Source: Vulcanisaeta sp. JCM 16159 (GTDB lineage Archaea > Thermoproteota > Thermoprotei > Thermoproteales > Thermocladiaceae). Taken from it: 64,000 nucleotides of DNA. The stretch covers positions 124,001-188,000 of the forward strand of contig NZ_BBDN01000002.1 in NCBI RefSeq assembly GCF_001316265.1. Reading direction: 5' to 3'. Of the stretch, positions 32,269-41,794 are shown piece by piece (the first letter of the stretch is position 1; every line of letters begins with the position of its first letter). The notes under the pieces are model-generated. The model ran no database searches. It was given only the letters and a program-made list of their open reading frames with translations, and was not told the origin of the DNA. Position numbers and translations under genes: made by a program.

Positions 32269-32691
32269 TTAGGTCTTCCTCGAATTCCTAGACCTTCTAC
32301 TGGGTTTTCTGCCCTGTCTTGTGGAGGGCTCCTCCTCAGTCGTGGTATCCCTACTACCTGTGAGGTAGTTATTTATTATTTCATAGGCTCTACCTGGATC
32401 ACTAATACCAATAAGTCTCCTAGCCAATTCAACCTCACCGATGTACTCAAGCCACTGAACAATATGGCCCTCCCTAAGATGATACTCAAGGGCCTTTGGA
32501 TCAACATTAAGAAGTCTCCCAAACTCACTCCTCAACTCATTGACGTTGTGAGCCACGCTAATGACCCTATCAAAGGACTTGAAGTAGAACGGTTCCTTAC
32601 CAGGGAATTCACCGCCAGCCTCAATCCAGTACTGATACTCATTGATACTGGCTATAGTCCGGTTATATAAATGTTGCCTTTTCACGCTCAA
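32269..32691 (-). CDS. DUF5752-like protein with basic tail
   Basis: This 140-aa protein has FYFKSFDRVISVAHNVNELRSEF, then LEYHLREGHIVQWLEYIGEVELARRL, the pattern I associate with DUF5752-type archaeal proteins. The last 28 residues are rich in Arg/Lys/Ser/Thr, so it may bind nucleic acid. It starts at ATG 32691 and the frame is unbroken. The 230 nt between it and the ABC gene hold nothing I can identify. Confidence 0.45.
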   Translation of the reverse strand: MSVKRQHLYNRTIASINEYQYWIEAGGEFPGKEPFYFKSFDRVISVAHNVNELRSEFGRLLNVDPKALEYHLREGHIVQWLEYIGEVELARRLIGISDPGRAYEIINNYLTGSRDTTTEEEPSTRQGRKPSRRSRNSRKT

Positions 32692-32752
32692 TTACACATA
32701 AAATACACCATAAACCCAGGGCAGGCGCACAAGGAGTATTTACGTGCACAGC

Positions 32753-33247
32753 TCATTCATCGTCAAAGTCCCTATACTCAATGTATATGTCGTTAGGACC
32801 ATTGACAACGACCTTTAAGTAATCATCACCAACCCTCAACCTACCACCATCCCTATACACATATGTGACCTCCACGTGCAAATCACCAACAACATCAATA
32901 AAACCCCTCCTAAGAACCTCACGCAGTATATCCTCAAAGGAAGCATCACTGCCTACCCTAAAGACCATGGGCGGTATGTCAAGGCCAACATCATAAATAA
33001 TAAGGCAAGGATCATGAAGAAGTGAACCCTCCCCACACTCAATACCAAACTCCCTAACAATCCCAAGGGCCAACCTACGAACAAACCTACCAACGTTAAG
33101 AACAACACCACGATAATTACGGTAAGCACCCAAGTAATCAACATACAAAACCCTCAACAAACTCAACAAAGCCCCAGCCTGCCTCCTACCAATCGGAGCA
33201 TCAATAATGAAATCACCAAGGGCAACAACAAACCTAGACCTACCCAT
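32753..33247 (-). CDS. hypothetical protein (about 164 aa)
   Basis: The family is unknown. The protein is alpha/beta with an acidic C-terminus (EYRDFDDE). The frame is open to 33292, but ATG 33247 (MGRSRFVVALGDFII) lies about 26 nt after a TATA box (TTTTTATAC on the minus strand), so I take it as a leaderless start. It has codon use like its neighbours and no frameshift. Together with the genes on either side it forms a patch of small unknown proteins at the CRISPR boundary. Confidence 0.5.
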   Translation of the reverse strand: MGRSRFVVALGDFIIDAPIGRRQAGALLSLLRVLYVDYLGAYRNYRGVVLNVGRFVRRLALGIVREFGIECGEGSLLHDPCLIIYDVGLDIPPMVFRVGSDASFEDILREVLRRGFIDVVGDLHVEVTYVYRDGGRLRVGDDYLKVVVNGPNDIYIEYRDFDDE

Positions 33248-33354
33248 CAAAAAAACCAAACACAACCAAGTATAAAAATTAAATTCACTCAACTAACTAA
33301 AACGAATAAGCAAGAACATACAGAACTTTAAGCGAAAAGGGCTAAATTTACGAG

Positions 33355-33894
33355 ATGATATCTATTTTAACTAATAAAAATAGTATGAATACATTACTCC
33401 TCAGAAGACGTGTGGCATGGATTATATGGAGACTTAGGCTTACGGCAGGCGATATACTAAGCGACTTCAGTGCAAGATTATTAATACAGAAAGTTGCCTA
33501 CATAATGAAAACCAAGGAACTACTGGACATGGAATTCAACCTACACATACACGGACCATACTCATCAGAATTGGCAGACATATACATGGAACTAGCCAGG
33601 GAGGGAGACGAAGTAATTAAAAGATTAGCAAGCCAATATAAACCCAGAGAGGATGAGGAGAGCATCGTACAATTAATCATGGAATACATAGGCAATTACA
33701 ACAATATCGAGCACGGACTTAAGGTACTCGAAACAGCAACAACAATATACGACATCTACGACTACAACAAACCAAAGTACACAATAAAAGACGCAATAGA
33801 GCACGCAGCCTGGCTAAAACCCTGGATAGAAGATGGGGACTACATAAATGAAGCACTCAAATTACTAAAAACACTGGGCCTACTTAAGAACTAA
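33355..33894 (+). CDS. YwgA/Panacea-like protein
   Basis: The segment RLLIQKVAYIMKTKELLDMEFNLHIHGPYSSELAD (residues 42-76) matches the pattern of YwgA/SocA-type 'Panacea' proteins (Q-K-x2-Y...GPYS). These are often antitoxins or phage-linked regulators. Here it is a free-standing 179-aa protein. Start ATG 33355, or ATG 33385 if shorter. There is no obvious toxin gene adjacent on the same strand; the flanking unknown gene is divergent. An antitoxin role is inference only. Confidence 0.5.
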   Translation: MISILTNKNSMNTLLLRRRVAWIIWRLRLTAGDILSDFSARLLIQKVAYIMKTKELLDMEFNLHIHGPYSSELADIYMELAREGDEVIKRLASQYKPREDEESIVQLIMEYIGNYNNIEHGLKVLETATTIYDIYDYNKPKYTIKDAIEHAAWLKPWIEDGDYINEALKLLKTLGLLKN

Positions 33895-33907
33895 GCTCCA
33901 GCACGAT

Positions 33908-34156
33908 CTAAATACTCTCAATCCTAAATTTACGGCCATACCTCCTTAACTCAACCAGGTACTGCCTTATTCCTTCAGAATTCACAATCTTTCCCTCAAC
34001 GGTTATAAACCCGTCAGCACCTGCATCTACCAGCGCCATAGATAATATCATAGCGTCAGAGACCTCAATTCGAGAATCACGATTAAGAATATTCTGTAGA
34101 TGACTTAAATACTCATTAATAAAGGCTCTATCAAACTCGAGCCTTAACTTAACATT
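33908..34156 (-). pseudogene. 5'-truncated PIN-domain gene abutting CRISPR array
   Basis: The minus strand encodes about 82 codons ending at the TAG at 33908. VSDAMILSMALVDAGADGFITVEGK gives the C-terminal acidic half of a PIN nuclease (D-A-x-I, then IT-x-E). The frame runs without a start codon straight into the last repeat of array 1 and its spacer, so the N-terminal half with the first catalytic Asp is missing. The gene appears to have been cut when the array end was placed here. Confidence 0.55.
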
Positions 34157-34543
34157 CTTTCTATTCTCTTTAGAGATTATCGTCCTCGCGCCAGTAATTA
34201 TTGAGGTAGAGCAGGCCGTAGACGATTAACAACTTTCTATTCTCTTTAGAGATTATCAAAGAGCCCCTGGTAATGATAGATGTGCCAGATGATGAAAGTT
34301 TAAGCTTTCTATTCTCTTTAGAGATTATCACGTGTACTGCTTGAATTGACCAGCCAATCAACGTGTAATTGCTTTCTATTCTCTTTAGAGATTATCATGC
34401 ATTGGCCATGTGTACTCATTTGTAATTAGCAGAAGGACAATAATCTTTCTATTCTCTTTAGAGATTATCTTACTGACTGCTCTAATTGCTGTATTGCCTG
34501 GCATATCTGGCTAATACCCTTTCTATTCTCTTTAGAGATTATC
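34157..34543 (-). CRISPR. CRISPR array 1 (6 repeats, 5 spacers)
   Basis: Six identical 25-nt repeats start at 34157, 34233, 34305, 34372, 34445 and 34519; spacers are 51, 47, 42, 48 and 49 nt. Read from the leader (right side, minus strand) the repeat begins GATAATCTCT and ends AATAGAAAG. The core TCTCTAAAGAGA is nearly palindromic. It differs from array 2 repeats at two positions (5 and 24). The leader-distal end joins a truncated PIN gene with no degenerate terminal repeat. Confidence 0.97.
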
Positions 34544-34725
34544 CAAGGCGTTACTATATAAACTTACTTATAAGCCCTTCTCCATAAATACTCATTAATC
34601 ATTGGAACAATTATCCCCATGACCGTTCACGGTACGTGCCTGTTCCAGCGGTATGAATTCAATGCCCAATAATTGTTCTCTCCTCAACATTCAATTACCC
34701 AACACCGTGGGTGTTCCCACGACAA
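34544..34725 (-). promoter_or_regulatory. leader of CRISPR array 1
   Basis: On the minus strand the 26 nt at 34551-34576 (containing CTTATAAG and GTTTATATAG) match the array 2 leader exactly and end 7 nt before the first repeat, as there. Upstream, ACGTACCGTGAA (about 34623-34634) and two TGGAACA-type boxes (34641-34651 and 34712-34722, 71 nt apart) also match. The TATA-like elements likely drive pre-crRNA transcription, and the conserved boxes may direct spacer integration. Confidence 0.8.
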
Positions 34726-35555
34726 TCACTGCCGATTTATCGACAACCTACTCTCCTCCACAACATCGGCAATAACATAGCCAAGCCCCAAAGCCCTACT
34801 CTTACCAACACCATAGGCATTAGCAACATCAAGAAGGAGCCTAAACAAGCCGGGCCTGTCCGTGTACGTGACGTACTCAGCAAAGCCCTCAAAGGCAGGC
34901 GCCCTCCTACCCCTACCGAGGTTAAGAACCACCCTCCTAAACCTCATGCTAAGAACCTCCGTATTAAAGACAAGGTCCTTAACAAAGCCCTTAAAATCAA
35001 CATCACCAACAGCACCCAACAAGGCCTCACCACCCCTACTAATCAACAAATCACTACCCCTCAAAACCCTAGCCAAGGTCAAGCCAGCCGACGAGAAAAA
35101 CCTGGCAGGCTAGGCCAAGTAATGTAACTACTCCTAAAAATGAACGAAGTAGGCCAAAACCTAACACGCCAACGAAAAACAGCCCTATAATCATCACGCA
35201 CTTCCGGCTTAACCTCATTAACCTCAACGCCAATTACCTTAATAACCTCGCCATTACCTAACTTAAGCTCATCCTTAGCAAATAAGCTAGGTATAGTTGA
35301 ACAATCAATTTCAGAACATATTAGGGAAACCCTGACATTATAGGGCTCACCAGGTATAAGCCTATTGACCACCCTACCCCTAAAATCAAATATTGGAGAT
35401 ACCGTGAACGGCTTCTCCCTAGCGGTGTGGGGCACATTGAAACCCGCACCGCCTAATACCTCACTAACCAAGCGATTAGCAAAACGACCACACCACGTAT
35501 TAAACGTAACCTCCCAATCAACGGTAAAAGCAACCTTAATAAGCAAACCAATCAC
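34726..35555 (-). CDS. cas6: Cas6 CRISPR repeat endoribonuclease (frameshifted)
   Basis: This RAMP-fold protein of about 276 aa cleaves the pre-crRNA within repeats to leave the 8-nt 5' handle. The N-terminus has FTVDWEVTFNTWCGRFANRLVSEVL, and the C-terminal Gly-rich loop is AYGVGKSRALGLGYV, diagnostic for Cas6. A shift near 35110 joins the halves through RFFSSAGLTLARVL. The 3' end reaches into the array 1 leader. It is divergent, by about 10 nt, from the AAA ATPase gene, and is separated from the rest of the interference operon by that cassette. Confidence 0.85.
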
Positions 35556-35564
35556 TACACAACT

Positions 35565-36600
35565 ATGCTATACCTGGTAATAAACATTTCAGGCAGAGAA
35601 GGAACATTCCTAAACTGCGACTTCGAATTAAAGCCACTCACTGTAATCATGGGGCCGCCCAGAAGCGGTAAATCTACATTGTTAAGGTTAGTATTTAACA
35701 CGGTTTATGCATCATTAAACGGATTACCGGCAACAAACGACTTAATAGCAATGGCCAGCAATTACCTATCTGGCAGGTTAAGGGACGGTTGGATTAAGCT
35801 AGCCATAATTAATGCAGATGAGGATGAATTAAATAAGTTTAAGGAGGAGTTGAATGAAGAAAAAAATAGATACTTGGAAGGAGTGGAAAGACACGTGGAA
35901 GGATAGAGGAATATTCCTCGAATGCTCGGCTATTGAGGAGCTTGGGTGTAGCGTTGAACGGGGGCTTAACCCATTTAGCAACGTAATTCTAATACCGACT
36001 GATGTAGAGGCCGTAATAAAGTATAGGCTTATACCGATTAGGTCGGAGCCTTATATAGAATTAGGAAGATACTTAAACGACTTAATTTTACATGGTATAC
36101 AACGTAATGAAAAAAATACTTAAGCAGCTGCCATTCTTCAGTGAAGTAGTGGATCAATTAGGAGTAGATAGATCAAGATTAACGATTATCGAGAAAATAG
36201 CTGGTGCAGAGATAGATATTACGTACTCCTCGAGCTACGTAAACACACTATTAATGCTAGAGGCACTTATGTTAAATGAATACATACGTGAGAACTCCTT
36301 AGTATTGATTGACAATATTGACTCATACTTACACCCAGCAATGGGTCAAGACAAGTTAGCGCTCATACTCTGGGCCATGGTTAATAATGGCATAATAGTG
36401 ATGTTATCAACACATGATTTAATATTCCTGGACACACTCAGGCATATAAAGGTTAAGGATTATAATGCTAATGTAAATATAGATTGGAGTAAAATGACGA
36501 TAATAGTACCTAAGCCTTGACAGGGTTGCAGTATACAATCACCTTTAACCAGTGATGTTGAAACTTATGATGTTTATAGTTTATACGAAGAAACGGCATG
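35565..36600 (+). CDS. AAA-family ATPase inside the CRISPR locus (frameshifted)
   Basis: This ABC/SMC-like ATPase (AAA_15/AAA_21 type) has about 340 aa. Walker A is IMGPPRSGKSTLL near the N-terminus and Walker B is LVLIDNIDSYLHP, with Asn where the catalytic Glu is normally found. The H-loop-like IVMLSTHDLIFLD follows. Breaks fall at A-runs near 35855 and 36105, plus one near 36518 leading to DVETYDVYSLYEETA. The TGA overlaps the ATG of the next gene. It is AT-richer than the cas genes. It is not a known I-A component and could be an accessory defence ATPase. Confidence 0.7.
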
Positions 36601-37094
36601 ACGATTAATGATATGAATTATGGATGTATCTCATGTCTAACGCGTATTGGTGTAAGGGCTGGGGAAGAAAAATATAAAACACTTTACTTAAGGATACCAT
36701 GCTTATATCTGTATGATAAGAATGAATACTATCATTTTAAAAGAATCATTGATGATGTTTATAAGGCAATTAATGATAATAATACTTTTTCTATGATATA
36801 TCATTAGCATCCGAATTATTAAATAGTAAACTATGTTATCCTGAACATGATCATGCCGTCGATTGTGTTATGAAGTATAATAATGATATAGTAACGTTTG
36901 AATTCACCAATGGACTTAATGTGCAATGCTATGAACTGTGGAAGAAACACTGTACTAGTAATGATAAAGCTAAAGTCTTTATAATCTTTGATACATATGC
37001 TACTGCCATTCGAAAAATAATAAAATGCTTAAAAAGTAATAATATTAGATGCAAGATTTTGCGGGGAATTAATTTTAAGAAATTTATGCAATAA
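36598..37094 (+). CDS. unknown partner of the AAA ATPase (frameshifted)
   Basis: This protein of about 165 aa starts at an ATG overlapping the ATPase stop (ATGA), so the two are translationally coupled. A shift near 36790 joins NDNNTF to YDISLASELLNSK. It contains several Cys (CISC early, CYELW mid) and a late KVFIIFDTYATAIRKIIKCLK segment suggesting a Rossmann/Toprim-like strand-helix. Codon use is strongly AT-rich, unlike nearby cas genes. I do not recognise the family. It is plausibly the effector or toxin of an ATPase-gated pair. Confidence 0.55.
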
Positions 37095-37180
37095 TAATGT
37101 CATTAATAATGTTATAGATTTATTTCAAAAAGCGATCAGGTATGCATAATAATGACAATTAGACTATAGTATTAATTAAA

Positions 37181-38299
37181 TCATAATTCTGCCAGAGCAT
37201 TGACTAAGCTTTTTATGACATTTAAATACATTACACATGTCTTCTTATCCTTTAAGAACTTTGTAATTTCTCTAGTAATACTGTATATATTATCCTTTAC
37301 CATGTTATTAATTATGATTTCACTTAACTCGGCGAGAATGATTGACCCGTCTTCATTCTCAAGTAAGCAATCATTTAGAATTTTTGGCCACTGTGGTATA
37401 TAATACTTAATACCTGAAATTGCCTTTAATAATTCCTCTATATTAACTTGGATATAATTTGGTATTCTCATGAAGATTCCGCTTCTTTCATAGATCCATA
37501 TTAATGCGTCCATATTTTCAAATGCGTAGAGGGTTTCTCCAAAGGATAATGCTATTAATGGCGCTGCAAGAATCGGAATATCTATGTTAAATTCCCTATA
37601 ATTATATTCAAATGCTCTTTGAATTAACATAATATCAATTAAATCAGCCTTGCTTGACGGAATTAAGGTAACCATTATTGAACTGACTTTGTTAACTTTG
37701 TTGACTCTCAATATGAATGTACCATAGACGAGACCCATGTTAGCCATCAGGAAGCATGCGGGGCATACTCTGTACTGTATATTTTCCTTAGCTACATAAT
37801 CCTTACTTAGGTATTTACCGTAAATAGGGCCTAACGGTAGATATACCGGTAAATCTACTGAATCTACTCTAGATGATTTTCTACGTGATTTCGCTTTAGA
37901 TGGTTTTCTACCCTCATTATTCTTTACTATATGGTTTACATCTTTATAAATATTTATTTTTATTGATTTGAAGGTAGTTATTGATTGACTTAATGAGTTA
38001 ACCCATGCAGAAAATATTTGTTTTTGTTCATTAACATTTGATGCCCAAACCTTCCTGAGAAATAGACCAACAGGCTCACCTAGATTAACGGTGCTGATGC
38101 ACTGTCTCTGTAACCTAACGAGTTCGCTTATTGCCTTATCCTCATTTATGTCATCATTAATGATTATTTTGAATCTCTCACCAATCCTCTCCACTGATCC
38201 ATGCCTAGCCCCTGCCCAAATCAAGTACCTAACAATGCCATGCATAATTAACGAATCCGTGACCAAGTTATGCCCTGGTGTGTAAAGTTCAAGGGGCAT
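37181..38299 (-). CDS. cas8a2: Cas8a2 (Csa4), large subunit of I-A Cascade
   Basis: This 372-aa protein begins LELYTPGHNLVTDSLIMHGIVRYL, characteristic of Csa4/Cas8a2. A CPAC zinc-type pair lies at about residue 190, and a basic stretch (KPSKAKSRRKSSR) at about 137. In I-A effectors the large subunit contributes to PAM recognition and Cas3 recruitment. Its start overlaps the cas3'' stop by 11 nt, so it belongs to the csa5-to-cas8a2 operon. The frame is intact despite local AT-richness. Confidence 0.85.
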   Translation of the reverse strand: MPLELYTPGHNLVTDSLIMHGIVRYLIWAGARHGSVERIGERFKIIINDDINEDKAISELVRLQRQCISTVNLGEPVGLFLRKVWASNVNEQKQIFSAWVNSLSQSITTFKSIKINIYKDVNHIVKNNEGRKPSKAKSRRKSSRVDSVDLPVYLPLGPIYGKYLSKDYVAKENIQYRVCPACFLMANMGLVYGTFILRVNKVNKVSSIMVTLIPSSKADLIDIMLIQRAFEYNYREFNIDIPILAAPLIALSFGETLYAFENMDALIWIYERSGIFMRIPNYIQVNIEELLKAISGIKYYIPQWPKILNDCLLENEDGSIILAELSEIIINNMVKDNIYSITREITKFLKDKKTCVMYLNVIKSLVNALAEL

Positions 38300-39107
38300 T
38301 ACCCACCACCTTATTTATTGCATTCTTAACCTCATCAATACTTACTGGTTCAGCGCCACTAGATACTCTTTCAACTATCCAATTACCCTCATCCTCCATA
38401 CCTCCACCCCTAAGCACATTAGCAGCTATGGAATCAGTTAACGTTATTAAATGAATCACTGAAGCAACCTTGGCTCTACGTATGAGCAGATCCTCTAAAG
38501 GCCCTACGCTTGCCCATGCAATCACATCTTTAATAGAGTATATAATGTCGTCGATTTTAACACCATCATTCATCCAATGGTCTATAAACCCCATAACGTA
38601 ATTAGTAAGTTCATCATTTACAAACCCCTCTCTTACTAGGAAGTTCTTTAATAACTCATTAAATGTTTGTTTAACGTCACAATTAGGCTTGAGTTCATCC
38701 TTAAATATATTAAGAATTCTTTTGATGTTACTTATCGTTAGGTACCTCTCACCTAGTTTGCCCACGTATACTCCTATTAGGATATTTTCATGATGAAGGG
38801 TTACGGCCAATGAAAGAGCCATCCTTACATCCTCAGGTGTCTTCTCGAGAATTTTATACATGGCGTAGCCGCTAAATATTTCATGCCTAAAGTCTCTGGG
38901 ACTTTTCTCATACGCATTTGTGAGTTTCCCAAGGTCATGAACAGCCAAAGATACGGCTATTGGGTCAAACTTTAGCTTCCCTAATACTCTATCCAATACC
39001 TTCCCGTAATAAGGCTTAATAATTCTCCAGACTGCCACGGCCGCCTTTATATGATCTTCATACCTCTCCACCTTCCCTTCTTTATTGTATGAATAGCAGG
39101 CGCCCAT
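38289..39107 (-). CDS. cas3'': Cas3'' HD nuclease
   Basis: This stand-alone HD-family nuclease (272 aa) degrades target DNA. Metal-ligand motifs are EDHIKAA, the HD pair in LAVHDLGKL, RHEIFSGY, and the HH pair in TLHHENIL. As in subtype I-A, the HD and helicase halves of Cas3 are separate genes. Start ATG 39107 is 7 nt after the helicase stop codons, and the end overlaps cas8a2. The frame is intact. Confidence 0.92.
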   Translation of the reverse strand: MGACYSYNKEGKVERYEDHIKAAVAVWRIIKPYYGKVLDRVLGKLKFDPIAVSLAVHDLGKLTNAYEKSPRDFRHEIFSGYAMYKILEKTPEDVRMALSLAVTLHHENILIGVYVGKLGERYLTISNIKRILNIFKDELKPNCDVKQTFNELLKNFLVREGFVNDELTNYVMGFIDHWMNDGVKIDDIIYSIKDVIAWASVGPLEDLLIRRAKVASVIHLITLTDSIAANVLRGGGMEDEGNWIVERVSSGAEPVSIDEVKNAINKVVGNAP

Positions 39108-39114
39108 TAAGTCA

Positions 39115-41041
39115 TCACCTCTTACGGCCCTTTCTGCCCCTTTTCTTAGATGTAGCTTGTTGGCTTGGTTTAATCAACTCGGTATTTAATCTATATAATG
39201 TTGATATATTGGCAAATTATTAACTTCACTAAGTATTGCTATTAATGGTGGTGGGTTCCATAATAAGTAATTTATTTTATTTTCATTAACTCTTTCAAAC
39301 GCGAAAAAAGTTGATGCGTATTTCCTTAGCCTTATTAATAAGATCGGCGGTTAATCCATCTTTTATGTTGAATGACAACAAGTATATGCCCAGGGAGGTA
39401 GCATTTCCTAAATTACTCACTAGGTTCTGGTACTTATTAAGTGGCCCCTCACGTAATTCGGAGATTGACAGTTTAAACATGTTCATACGTATAGTGTCCT
39501 CACTACATAATATCCTTACCTTATTTCCCATTTCAACACAGTTACCACTCATTAATTGCGTTAAGGCCTCATCTGCATTCATATTATTGTCGTAATGTTT
39601 TAATTTATCAACATCAAGTATAACGACATCCACATAGTAGGATGGCCTTATCAGAAATTCAGATGTTTCCTCATCAGGAGGATAGGCGAAAAGGTGTAGG
39701 TTTTCTAAGTAGTCTATGGATTTATAGAAAAGTTCATCACCTTTACTAGATATTCTCTCCACTAGGTCACTTGTGTATACTCCGTCTAATAGGTTCGATA
39801 TGGCATTAACGTCGCTAAGATCAACGGTTTTTAGCCTATTAACCTGGTTGTGAGTCACATTGATTGTCTCATCATTGTAAGGCGCTGGGCTTTCAAGTTC
39901 CGTAAAAATCGTGGCCTCGCCTTTCACGCCTCTCCTACCTACCCTGCCTATTCTCTGGATTAAGCTATCCATTGGCGATAATTCCGTATATAGCCTATTG
40001 AAGGAGAAGTCGATACCTACCTCGACGGCCTGGGTTCCAACCAGTATGAAGCCCGTGCCTTTTCCGCTATTACGTAGATTCTCAGCATTACGTATCTTCT
40101 CATATACCTCTTCCCTATCGCTTCTCGTCATTAATGAGTGTATGAGGGCAACTTTACCCTCATTATCCTTATCACACCTCTCCCTTAGCCTAATATATGC
40201 ATCACGAGCCTGTCCACGGTATTCACTATCACTATTGAGAAGTCGTTGCATGGTATCGTATCTATATTCTCGATTAACGATGAATTCACAATATTGACGG
40301 TTACTTGACGCATAGGTCCGTTAACCGTTACTTCCCTTATGCCATTATCGCCACATAGTTTAGCGAACTCCTCCTTGACGGACTTTGGTAATGTTGCGAT
40401 GGCGAAAATAACTAACCCACCAGCCTTAACAATACTACAAATAACCCTGGCAAGCACCCTAGGCCCCAGGAACACCTCATCCTGTATTAAATGCGTCTCA
40501 TCAAATATCGCCAATGAATTCATTATTAACCCAGCAGGTAATGTATACCTACCTGTCTCGACTCCATGCTCCCTCCAGGTTTGAACCCTTTTGGCTACAT
40601 AACCATAGACCAGTGTATCTACAGTAGTTAGAGTTATGGGTGCCGTGTACAGGAACGTCTTGTTAATTACCTCCCCGTGATCCTCATTAATCCTCAGCGA
40701 TTTATTGACTAATTTAGCGTAGATTTCCAGCCTATCCCTCATCTGCCTAAGCAACGCATGCATTGGCTCAACCCAGTAAAGCTACCTGCAAACCAGTCCT
40801 TCGTACGCCACTGCATTAGGAATACGGAGGCCAGGATCTCCGTCTTACCGCTACCCGTCGGTGCCTTAAGAATCACTAGCCTGCTCCTATTGGCATTGTT
40901 TAGTTCACTATATATGTCCTCGGCCACCTTAGCCTGCCTCTTTAGGTATTCCTCATTCACTGTACACTTTCTATCACGTCTTGTTGCACACCACTCAATT
41001 ATGAAGTCCCTAATTAACTCTTCAAAATTGGCATTCACCAA
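39115..41041 (-). CDS. cas3': Cas3' helicase (frameshifted)
   Basis: This superfamily 2 helicase of about 642 aa unwinds the target for Cas3''. Walker A is KAPTGSGKTE, motif II is FDETH, motif III-like is IFAIATLP, and motif VI is QRIGRVGRRG. Breaks lie near 40760, 40210 and at a T6/A6 run near 39300, where NFF-RV becomes NFF-AFERVNENK. A further one near 39195 leads to the basic tail KKRGRKGRKR. The start overlaps cas5 by 7 nt. Confidence 0.9.
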
Positions 41042-41786
41042 TCATCACCGCTAGGAAACACTATATTCACACCATTAAGCCTAGCACATAGTGTATCGCC
41101 GCCATAACTCATTACTGATGGGTAATAGACATCACCCCTACTACCGGATGTGACAGGTAGAGCAAACATGTATTCATTACCCACCTCGTCGGTGGCCTTA
41201 ACTACTGTGAACCCACCACTAATACGGCTTTGGTCATACTTAACAATCACATTAACATTCCTATCATCGCACCTTTCCGCGTCAGTAACGGTTACCGAAA
41301 TCGTGGACGCCCAAGACTCACTATTGCCAAACCTACCCATGAGCCATAATGCACGCTTTAATAAGTCGATGGAATCTCCACCTCTAGGTATTACCAATAC
41401 AGTTCTTGAGCGCGATATTGCGAATTCCCTAACCATCGCATCTAAGAAGCCCTTAAACTCCTCAATACTTGATGGCATCCTATTCTCCTCGAGCACACCC
41501 CTAATCACGCGCAACACCAAACCCCACTTAATTATGGGCAACCCACCCTCTATTATCGATGTATCGCGCGCTTTAAGGACATGGTTCCTCGTAAAATCGA
41601 GGCACTCCTTAACACGGTCACGCCATACCTGCCCCGACTTACCGCAATAGCCTAATACAGAGAATGCGTAGGATATGGAGCCTATTAGTTGATGGCGGAA
41701 TTAATGGGTAAGAAATGGCGACTTGGTAGGTTTCGGGTATCCTTATGGAGTATATAGGTATTATTTTAACAAGTAAAACCTTCATC
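41035..41786 (-). CDS. cas5: Cas5 (type I-A Cascade subunit, frameshifted)
   Basis: This RAMP protein of about 250 aa caps the 5' handle of the crRNA. The reconstructed N-terminus is MKVLLVKIIPIYSIRIPE, then YPLIPPST, and after a shift near 41693 LIGSISYAFSVLGY, the typical Cas5 'PPST-LIG' segment. The ATG at 41786 lies 8 nt after cas7. I identify it by this N-terminus and its position between cas7 and cas3'. The C-terminus is less conserved. Confidence 0.82.
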
Positions 41787-41794
41787 AAAACCGC

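Noticed and set aside
34170-34361. ORF of 63 codons on the minus strand across array 1 (and similar ORFs at 44365-45519)
   Set aside because: These translate the CRISPR repeat (ISKENRK / ILFREY / LFSLENI recurring) and are not genes.
40185-41041. Separate small helicase genes inside the cas operon
   Set aside because: They are consecutive parts of one Cas3' broken by frameshifts; motifs I, II and VI occur once each in order.
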